This document shows, one piece after another, positions 54,750-64,000 of a stretch of 64,000 bases of DNA (its first letter is position 1; each line of letters begins with the position of its first letter). Source of the DNA: Cristatella mucedo (Eukaryota; Bryozoa; Phylactolaemata; Cristatellidae); assembly GCA_009760855.2 (NCBI GenBank), contig WPIO01000065.1, positions 976,501 through 1,040,500 on the forward strand, written 5' to 3'. Both the position numbers and the translations under genes were made by a program. Under the pieces are notes generated by a model that was given only the letters and a program-made list of their open reading frames with translations, was not told the DNA's origin and searched no databases.

Positions 54750-55697
54750 CATTAGCTGATTCTTGTATGACTAGCTCGCAGTGTCCCGTAACAGGGACTC
54801 CCGTGCAACGCTTCGACGATTACGCCGGTCAAATCGTCCGCCATGCTTTCTAAGGCTATGAAGCAGGCGCCTTTGGCGGCTCCTATGATTGGTCGTTTGG
54901 TCTGTATCCGACCTCCGTCTTGGTCGAGAAGTAGAGCCACGTCTCAGCTTCTGAGTCTTCCTTCAGTCTTCCACCAGTCTTGTGCCCGTCTTGGTGACGT
55001 ATGCATAAAAGGCAGAAGCACACAAGCGACGACACGGAAACACAGAGGGGGGCTTCAACAGCCGCGTATTTGGGTTCGCAGCACGATAGCTCGCAGCCGT
55101 ACTCCCCTGCACCTGCGTTCCCACTGAACTCTCGGTTCGCTCGCTCAGCCATTTCTTCCGGGAAGCATCCCGATACATCAAAGGCGGGCCAAACTGCATC
55201 AAAGGTGCACCAAGCCGTGCAGCAGCCAAGTGCTGGCCTACCGTAAGACTACAAGAAGCAAGATTGGCCGTGTAAATGCGGGTCTGCAAGCTATAATGCA
55301 TGGACTTGCCGAAAGCCACGGGCTTGCCAAGAGTCGCGTTTTCTGTCAGGTGCTTTCCTTGTATGCCGACGTGTTTGAAACAGTACATAATAAATCGGCT
55401 AACATAAATAGATATCGTGCTGCGAATAAGGCAGCATATCACGGGTATTTTATGAGCTTTCATATTCTTGAGTTCAAAGTCAATGACCGAGGTCATCGTC
55501 GCGGGACGTTTCACTATGCTGGCAGGTCAGCTGAGCAGCGAAGACGGCTGACGTATTCCGATGACGTATACGCTGTACCTCATATTCTGTCGAAGCGAAT
55601 GCACGTACAGAGTGCAGCTATCGCTACAGCGGCATTCGTATCTGTCCATAAAAGTCGATCGCTGGCGCCGGCGTTCTGCTTGGAGAGGGTTCTATAG
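54750..55697 (+). other. Unidentified open frames, possible remnant of an unknown element
   Basis: Overlapping frames at 54843-55127, 55001-55246 and 55230-55697 cover this stretch, which is more GC-rich than its surroundings. The 155-codon frame at 55230 has basic segments (KTTRSKIGRVN and DRGHRRGTFHYAGRSAEQRR) and a Tyr/His-rich middle. I recognise no domain, and 55230 is not an ATG start (it opens with CTG). Frame switching between neighbouring frames would be consistent with a decayed element. A real gene is possible but unsupported. Confidence 0.25.
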
Positions 55698-55944
55698 TTT
55701 CTCGTGGCCTTGATGCTCGATCGCAGCCGCTTCGTCGCTGCTCGAGCTCTCCCGTCTTGCCGTCGGCTTCAGATCCGACAAGAGCGGTCGTGACCGCCAT
55801 GATACACTGATTCGCTAGGCTGCAGACGTGCTCCCGTCTGCCTTCTCAGCGGTTACCTTCGCAACTCTGCCTATTAGTGTCGGTGACCAACGACTTCCCA
55901 GCTCCGACGACTCAGACTACTCTGCCAGCTCAAGGCTCTGCATA

Positions 55945-56175
55945 GGCAGCAGATGGAAGCAGCAGCAGACGGAAGCAGCAGAGAGAAGCAGCAGAAAAAA
56001 GAAGCAGCAGCAGCAGATGGAAGTAACGGCAGCAGGCAGAGCTAGCAGCTGCAGACGGAAGTAGCAGCAGCCAAAAGCAGCAACCAAAAGCAGCTGCTGC
56101 CGCCAGAAGCAACAGCCAGAAGCCGAAGCAGCAGCAACAACCGGATGCAGCAGCAGCAGCAGCTGCCTAGGCCAA
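55945..56175 (+). repeat. CAG-rich degenerate trinucleotide tract
   Basis: GCAGCAG and GAAGCAGCAG units dominate, interrupted by GATGGAAG, ACGGAAG and CCAAAAG. It resembles a decayed minisatellite of a roughly 15-20 base unit ending GCAGCAG. Frames over it give Gln/Ala/Lys-rich peptides on plus and Leu/Cys-rich peptides on minus. Confidence 0.8.
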
Positions 56176-56401
56176 AACCGCGGCTTTGCTGCTGATGCTT
56201 GGAGAGCTGCACTGGTTGGTGCGACGCTAGCGATTTTCGAATTTTCCCACCACATCTTAGGCACACAAGCTGAGTGGGAAGTATTTAACCTTTAGAGAGG
56301 GCAAATATTTGTGCATTCGTTTTGCAGCCTGGGTTCCCAAGTACTTAAAGCCCTAAAAAAACCCAGATACATCTATTGAAATGCTGACGCACTACTTTTG
56401 T

Positions 56402-56572
56402 GAGCCATGGTGGCACACTAGGTAAAGCGGCTGCCTTCATGACCTCGGTCCCGAGGTCGTGGGTTCGATTCCTGTGGTGGGCGATCCTTTATTGCCAATG
56501 CAAGCGGTGGTGATAGCCGTCAAGGCTCTTCTGTTCATATACAAAAAGAGGCTGTTTAGGCAGCTAGGATTG
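56402..56572 (+). mobile_element. SINE family A copy
   Basis: It begins GAGCCATGGTGGCACACTAG and contains the full palindromic block (ATGACCTCGG...CCGAGGTCGT), B-box GGGTTCGATTCC and GGCGATCCTTTATTGCC. It ends in the AGGCTGTTTAGGCAGCTAGG tail. It is the most complete family A head in the window. Confidence 0.87.
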
Positions 56573-56714
56573 AAATGGCTGTACAGCCATTACGATTTTC
56601 AATGCATCTTGTGACCTCAGGCGAATTGCTAGACCACCGCGAGCAAGATTACTTGTGCACATTGTGTAATAGGCCAAAGTAGGCGAGAGTTTGTCTCACC
56701 GTCTCATCCGCTAA

Positions 56715-57808
56715 AAGTATCAGTACCAAACACCTTTTTACCTTTGCTTTGATCCCTACCAGCCTTCGAGTACCTCGAATTCTCTCAACTCACTTGCTGC
56801 ATGTATTGAGGACATCCGCACATGGATGGCAGCACATTTTCTAAAACTAAACGATGATAAAACCAACTTACTAGTTATGGGCAAACCCAGTGTGATTCAG
56901 AGATTGGAAAGGCTGACTCTCAAAATTGGCTCTGCCAGCATATCTCCTGTCGAATCAGCTCGAAATCTAGGTGTCATATTCCAAAGCGACCTCTCGTTAG
57001 ACGACCAAATCAGCTCGACAGTCAAATCTGCCTATTTTCAGCTTCATAACATTGCTAAAATTTGGGCTTGTTTAGATAAGGATAACACGTCTAAGTTGGT
57101 CCATGCATTCGTGACATCCCGTCTCGACTTCTGCAACTCACTGCTCACTGGCCTACCAGCATGTTCGATCAGGCGATTGCAGCTGATGCAAAACTCTGCA
57201 GCTAGGCTTGTCTGTCGTGAGCGTAGCAGTTGCCACATCGCAGCACTTCCGGTCAACCTGCACTGGCTACCAGTCAAGCAACGGATCGACTTCGGGGTCT
57301 TGTCGCTCACTTTTAGGTCCCTTCATTCTATGGCTCCAGCCTATCTCTCAGATCTACTCCTCCACCAGGCCAAGCATCGTACCACCTGCTTTTTGGAATC
57401 TAACAGTTTACCTATACCTCGTACAAACATCAAATCCTTTGGAGACCGTGCATTTAGTTCGTATGCTCCCAAAGCCTGGAACTCACTCCCGACTTGCGTC
57501 GCGAAATCCCCTGACTTGAGTAAATTTAAAAAGAACTTAAAACACACCTATTTAGTACAGCATTTAGTGGGTCCCCATGATTCGTCCTGCATGTGCTAAC
57601 GCATGCTGACACTGTGCATGCTGCCACTAACCACACTTGCATGGTAACCCTGTGCATGTCACCCCTAACCATGTTATTCATGTTTATCAAGCATGACGTT
57701 ACTCACCATTCAATCGCGCTTCCCTTGCAGCAAGTGTAAAGCGCCTAGAAAGAGATTGAGTTCTCTGAGGGTGCTTTATCAAGTGCATTATTATTATTAT
57801 TATTAAAC
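56715..57808 (+). mobile_element. Young 5'-truncated LINE with an intact 257-codon frame
   Basis: The uninterrupted frame 56826-57599 runs from [20 protein letters not shown], just after the YVDD region, through [40 protein letters not shown] and [20 protein letters not shown] to AKSPDLSKFKKN. The usual last residues ([12 protein letters not shown] in relatives) are lost to a late frameshift. The 3' UTR, the stem-loop near 57735-57782 and a GCATTATTATTATTATTATT tail are perfect. Confidence 0.93.
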
Positions 57809-57899
57809 AAGTTAATTCAAACATGCCACGCACTAAGAGAAGATTAGAATGAATCTCGGGCGGTAGAGGTTCGCTGCAAGCGACCATTAAAATAATGAC

Positions 57900-58440
57900 A
57901 ATAAAAGCAGGTGATTTGTATAACAGCCCAAAGAGAACTAAACCTCTATGCAGATGTTTTAATACTAGCTCTAGGTGAATAAATGACCAAGGTCAAATGA
58001 CATGGACGATATAGTGCTTACAAAAGCACCCAAAAGCAAACAACGGTACTTGCCAGAAGTCCTGAATAAAGTGAGTGGCAGCAATATCACAAACGCATTA
58101 TCACAACGCAACATCGCTCAACATCACAAACGCACAAAGTAGTTTGGACGCCTTATTCTCGTCTAAGCAGGCCCTAATTTCGGCGATGTTCTTTAGCTGA
58201 AAACAGACCGACTTTACGGTTGAGTAAATATGCTCTTCCAATGACAATTCTTTTTGGAATATTACACCCATATTTCGGGTATCCAGCACCTGAGCAATAC
58301 TAGATAGATGAACTAATGTTGAGGGTGAAGTCTTGCAACTTGAGGATTACACTAGGCTCGCCAATTGCTACTAGGTTGCGGGGGGGGGGGGGGGCGATCC
58401 ATAGGCAGAGACCAACGATATAAACAATCGTCAGCGTAAC
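57900..58440 (-). mobile_element. Old LINE 3' copy with a poly-G run
   Basis: The minus-strand frame 58289-58101 reads NMGVIFQKELSLEEHIYST, then NIAEIRACLDENKASKLLCA, the SARNLGVIF to LVHAF part of the family in diverged form. The tail lies at the left end near 57915-57960. A run of about 15 G occurs at 58380-58394. Confidence 0.7.
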
Positions 58441-60185
58441 ATCGGCTTAGTTATCTTGGATGGGTTAGTCGCTGCAGCTGTCGTAGTTATTCTATGAAAA
58501 GCGGTGAGTCGCAAAGCAGCACACCAGGACCGCCGATGGCATCGTTTCAAAGAACGTGCCGTTGACTTCAGATAACACCAGGTCTGGGCCAACTACTGTG
58601 CTCAGTTGGTGCATTTCTGCTATGGCTTATATGGAAAGCCTTTTCCCGCTCTGGGGCCTTTCACAGTATATCGCATGCAAAGCATTGGGGAATTAGATAT
58701 GCCTTCCAAGAGAGCTTCGGATAGAGCCGCCTTTGTCCGACTGGATCAGCGTAGGTTCCTAGCCCGGGCTTGGAATTCATTCGCTGGAGGGCTCCAATCC
58801 GCTGAGCTAGACACGTCGATCAGCTACTTCAAATGCTGGGTACATACATGCAACCGTTGGTTATAGGGTATATACATGCAAGCGATCCAATTATAGGTGA
58901 CCCAGTAAGCACCTCGAGAGGCTCTTTTAAAATATAACGGGCATGCATTTTTATAATACACATCCTGATTCGGATAGGATTTTCCTAATTGGCAATCGGC
59001 ACAAATGCCGCGAAAGGCATGTTCAGCTGTACGTCAGTGGAGCTAAGCTAGGACATCTGCTTCCAGATGCCGGCTCTCGATGCAAGCCGGTGCCGGCTAC
59101 GATGAAATCACCAACTATGTCAGAGCGTTCGGCGACTGAACTTTGATCTTTGGTGGCGACTTTCGTCAAGCCACGAACGATGATCCTCAGGTTTCCTTGA
59201 TATACACTTTTGAGGTCTGCATTAAAAGCTCGCAACTTGGGCTTTTATTTAAAAAGGAGACTGTTTGCCAGCGTGAGTACCACCGCGACAAAATAAATCC
59301 AATACGGTGATTAGATTTAAAAGAGGTCAGCTTAGCATAGAGTTTTCATAATGAAAAAAAGATCTCGAAAATTTGCCTGGGTGTACCATTAAGAATAATG
59401 AGGTACCTGAATGCATTTTTGAAGACAAATGACCGTTAATGCAATTGGAACGCCAAGACCCTTGGAACTTTAAGATCACTTTAATGCAGAAGAAAAGGAA
59501 ATCTAAGGAATTAAATAAAAAACTTCTGTAATTAATTGACGGGGAAATTCAGCTGTATCGTATCATAGTGGTGCCCATATCGTGACGGAGGGCATTGATG
59601 ATTCATCTATCTTACCATTAAAATTCTTAACGTGCTCAGTCCATGATAATGGCAATACACTTCTTAAGATTAAAGGTTGACATATTTGTAATGTTGATAA
59701 GAAACCTTCGATCTGAAAAAGGTTCAAAGAATAGAACAAGACGCGTGGTACGAGATCTCCAAGAGAACTTACTGTTTGCGGGCATGCTTAATCATGGAGA
59801 GCAGTAGCATCGCGTGGAGCGCGAGTTCTCATCTCACTTTCCAATTTATAGCCCGCTCATACACACCCGCCATTCGTAACGTGCCGGCTTTTGTTCTAGT
59901 GTTTGGGATGACAAATAGTAGCACAAGAAATAAACTTTGTTTGACCGATCAGGAGTTTACTTTCCCGAGCCAATCGTTTGACTTTGTCAAATACATATCG
60001 TATTGGCTCGAAGAAAAAGCTATAGAATTCCCAAGTTGTTTGTGAATACATCAGAATAAAGGCACATGTTTCCGAATAATTAACAACGAGTTTCTATCAT
60101 AGATATTTCTGCCAAGCTATCAATTATAAAATTCTAAGGCTTGAAGCGACACAAGTTGAATCTTTCCACCCGGGATTCATCTGAG
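58441..60185. other. No recognised gene; a few short frames
   Basis: The frames at 58606-58866 (86 codons, ending AELDTSISYFKCWVHTCNRW) and 59776-60045 (89 codons, Ser/Phe-rich) match nothing I can name. Composition is AT-rich from 59280 on. No repeat of the resident families is visible here. Confidence 0.35.
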
Positions 60186-60187
60186 TG

Positions 60188-60367
<180 letters not shown>

Positions 60368-60913
60368 TTTAGTAATCTAAGGGCAATATACAAATGTATT
60401 TTTACTATTATTAGTTCTACATATAATTTTCCTGTTTAGTTTGTTGGTGGGATATAGCCTCAGCTATTGTGAAAGTAGACGATTCAGCAGATTTCAAAGG
60501 ATTGTGACGAAGAAAGCAAATAAAGCGAAAAAAGGCTGTTAAATCAGCTAGTAAATTTTTAAGTGAAGCTGCTGCAACAATCAAACAAGTTTTTGCGTTC
60601 ATCCCGTTTGGTGAAACTTGGCTGGTAATTATTTTTTGACGGGAGGTTCTGGAGCTGTAGGTGTCAGACAAGAAAATGTTTTCATCATACTGAGAATACA
60701 TAAAAGATGAAATCAACGCCTCGACCAGCCACACACCCATATACTCTATATAAACATGTAAATGTATGAAGAATATAGACCGAAATTGATAGTATAAAGC
60801 AGATTTATACTGACATCGACAGTATAAAGCTATACCGACATAGATAGTATAAAACAGACTTATACCTGTTATACTTTTTAATTTTTTCAGCATGCGTGAG
60901 TTGCCTAGAGGGA

Positions 60914-61243
<330 letters not shown>

Positions 61244-61608
61244 ACACCTGAGGACTCGCTTCGCTGAGTTATATTATAATTGCATTTCTATTACACATCA
61301 CTCCCGAAAGTACTGGTCACCATCTTGTCGCGTTACGGAAGTGCCGCGTGACGGACGGACTTTCTCATTTTAATTAGTAGATATACATCAGTTAAATAAA
61401 AAAGTCATTAGAAATATCTATATAGAAAGAGAGCGAGAGAGAGGGAGCTATACTAGTTATAATGGGGCTCAGCAGTAAATATTGTCTACTGGTTTTGATA
61501 TCATCCTACCGGTTAAAATTTTAGCTTTTTGAATTGTCGATTTTTCAGCAGATTTAAACTAGATTATAGCTAGCACTTTTGTCGAAAAATAAAAGTATTG
61601 CCTACAGC

Positions 61609-62200
61609 TGATAATAATAATAATAATAATGCACTTGATAACGCGCCCTCAGAGAGCTCAATCTCTCTCAAGGCACTTTACATTTGCTGCAAAGGGAAAA
61701 GCGATTGAAGCGTGAGTAAAATCATCCTTGACAAACAAACAAAATGAATAACATGGTTAGGGGTGACATGCACAGGGTCAGCATGCAAATATGGTTAGTG
61801 GCAGCATGCAGTGTCGGCACGCATAAGCACATCAAGGACGAATCACAGGGACCCACTAAATGCTGTCCTAAATAGGTGTGTTTTAAAACTCTTTTAAAAT
61901 GTGGTCAGGTCAGGGGTTGTTCTGACGCAGGTCGGGAGGGAGTTCCAGGCTTTGGGAGCATACGAACTAAATGCATGGTCTCCAAAGGATTTGAGGTTTG
62001 TACGGGGTATTTGTAGACTGTTGGATTCCGAAAAGCGGGTGGTACGATGCTTGGCCTGGTGGAGGGAGTAGATCTGAGAGATAGGCTGGAGCCAAAGAAT
62101 GAAGTGACCTAAAAGTGAGCGAAAAAACCTTGAAGTCAATCCGTCGGTTGACTGGTAACCAGTGCAGGTCGGCGAGAAGTGGAGTAATGTGGCAACTGCG
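61609..62200 (-). mobile_element. Young 5'-truncated LINE copy
   Basis: On the minus strand it holds [36 protein letters not shown] (one-base insertion near 62063), [20 protein letters not shown] and the 3' tail, seen as TAATAATAATAATAATAAT on the plus strand. It ends at 62200 next to a duplicated sequence. Confidence 0.9.
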
Positions 62201-62232
62201 AACTTTAACTCGTGAATGAACCAAGAGAGGTA

Positions 62233-62370
<138 letters not shown>

Positions 62371-62899
62371 TAAAGGGATGAAGAGAGAGATAGTGGTATA
62401 GAGAGACATTTTGCTCTCTTAGGTCACTGTACAATAGTACTATGGTTGTCCGTATTGAGCAGTAGACCGTAGTAGCTCACACCAGTATCCTAATTTTTTC
62501 CAAGTATATGTTTTAATAAACTGAATATTCTTGAACTTTAACTCGTGAATGAACCCAATCTTATCTGAATATAAGGGTAGGGTCGCTAAAGGCTGCAACT
62601 TGGGTCAAGGCAACCCAGCATTATTCTCTCATTTAGGTCAATTCTAACCAGTCTCTCACTTTGCCCAACGATAGGAGGCATGGCAAATCTTCTACTGTAA
62701 AACTGGGCGTCGAAGGGCGTCGCTTGTGAATTCTTCGGGCGTGAGTGTGGATGGATAGGAACTCAGAGGTAGGGTACCACTTGGAGAACCCAGAGAATGC
62801 TGTTATGAGAGGCTCCCTAAAGCCCATATAAATATCCAAATGAGCAGAGTGACTCTTGATGCACAATAATCTAACGAGTATTTAGTTGGTTGTCTTTTT

Positions 62900-63109
62900 C
62901 GTTGGCTACAGACCTACGTACTGACACTTCGCATGCTGCTACTAACCATATCTGCATGCTGACCCTGTGCGTGTCACCTCTAACAATGTTATGCTTGTTG
63001 TCATTGAGCATGTTACCACTAACCATTCGACCTTGCTTCCTTTCAGCAACTTTAAAGTGCCTAGAAAGAGATCAAGTTCTCTGAGGGAGCTGCAACAGAT
63101 GTATTATTA

Positions 63110-63146
<37 letters not shown>

Positions 63147-63150
63147 TTTA
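62900..63150 (+). mobile_element. LINE 3' UTR fragment with long (ATT)n tail
   Basis: Only 3' UTR text, starting near GACACTTCGCATGCTG, then AAAGTGCCTAGAAAGAGATC and a tail of about ten ATT repeats (63100-63147). No coding part is present. Confidence 0.85.
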
Positions 63151-63799
63151 GATAGGTTTGTAAACCTGTGTCGGAGCCTTAACATTGCAAACGTGCACGC
63201 TAGTGCTACTTAGTTACCCGTGTAGAAATTTGAATCCGCCGAAGGCAGTAAAGGCTGATTGAAGTTTTTATAGCTAACTGTGGTCTCTTGTTTCTTAATT
63301 GTCATCGTAAGAAACTAGCATGCGTAAGCAATGGTTAGCCAATCTGCGACGTCATGGGTTCCTGCTAATAATTTTGAATAATCAGTGATATATCAAAATG
63401 TCGAATTAAACTTTATCGAAACTGGTTTCAGCAAAGTAAGATGAACGCTCGTCCGTAGCAATAACTCGGCCTGACTATCGCTAGGGTTCCAGTCCCAGGA
63501 ACTAAGAAAGGTACTATTAGCACATGCTATTGCGGTACTCAAAGTAGCAATGCATGAGGCCGTCACTCAATGTCGGGCGATATCTCTTACTTGAAAGCAC
63601 CGCTTTGCCCCAGTGTCATGCTGCTCCGGACACATCCGGAGCCCGATGCGACATACTAGACAGAAACTTTAGAGACAGTCAAAGTCTCCCCCATGCTTGG
63701 ACAAATCCTTCTGAACATGAATAAGTCGAGCAGTGGACACGGCCACTGGTTGCTGATCATTGTAGATTTAATGGCTGCCACTCGGCACCCAGTTGAAAG

Positions 63800-64000
63800 T
63801 ATAATAATAATAATAATAATAATAATAATGCACTTGACAAAGCGCCGTCAGATAACTCAATCTCTTTCTAGGCGCTTTACATTTGCTGCAAAGGGAAATG
63901 CAATTGAATGGTGAGTACTATCATGCTTGATAAACAAACAAAATGAATAACATGGGTTAGGGGTGACATGCACAGGATCAGCATGCAAATTTGGTTAGTG
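63800..64000 (-). mobile_element. LINE copy entering from the right edge
   Basis: An AATAATAAT tail complement at 63800-63830, the stem-loop at 63838-63885 and 3' UTR to the end of the window. The coding part lies beyond 64000. Confidence 0.9.

Overview
This window is nuclear DNA from an animal, most likely an invertebrate; the exact group cannot be fixed from sequence alone. The evidence is four conserved metazoan housekeeping genes split by GT-AG introns, pervasive 5'-truncated LINE retrotransposons of a CR1/L2-like (Jockey superfamily) type with (ATT)n tails, tRNA-like SINEs, and long (CA)n, (GA)n and (TA)n arrays. Nothing bacterial was seen. Most long open frames here are repeat translations or LINE remnants.

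Genes. (1) NAXD, ATP/ADP-dependent NAD(P)H-hydrate dehydratase, minus strand, seven exons from 9056 (or 9158) down to 1823; it runs off the left edge. (2) ESD, S-formylglutathione hydrolase, plus strand, six exons, 9872-17884, complete, 287 aa, catalytic triad visible. (3) ASCC1, the KH plus 2H-phosphoesterase-like subunit of the ASC-1 complex, minus strand, seven exons from 42809 down to 25315; its last exon is not securely located. (4) PIH1D1, R2TP adaptor, plus strand, two exons, 47793-52884, complete, 313 aa. I assembled all four by joining exons so that splice phase and protein homology agree. NAXD/ESD are head to head with their start codons 0.7-0.8 kb apart, and ASCC1/PIH1D1 are head to head 5 kb apart. 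NAXD repairs damaged NAD(P)H and ESD completes glutathione-dependent formaldehyde oxidation, so a shared promoter would join two metabolite-damage functions. ASCC1 and PIH1D1 belong to nucleic-acid repair/transcription and chaperone assemblies.

Layout. 1-9158: NAXD, with LINE copies in its introns. 9159-9871: GC-rich intergenic region, probable bidirectional promoter. 9872-17884: ESD, whose introns hold (GA)n/(CA)n arrays and a 1.35 kb (CA)n array studded with a 14-bp ATGCAAGC unit. 17885-25185: a Tc1-like relic and nested LINEs. 25186-42809: ASCC1, whose introns hold a large foldback element and many LINE copies. 42810-47792: LINE/SINE-filled intergenic DNA. 47793-52884: PIH1D1, with a 2.5 kb LINE in its single intron. 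52885-64000: no recognised gene; LINE and SINE copies, a CAG-rich tract, and long GA/TA arrays.

The least explained elements are an 890-bp inverted-repeat (foldback) element at 29680-30567 with a single-arm relative at 27437-27935; a ~280-bp repeat found twice (5798-6073 and 20521-20821), one copy sitting inside a LINE with a 7-bp target duplication; and SINEs that carry the same 3' stem-loop as the resident LINE.
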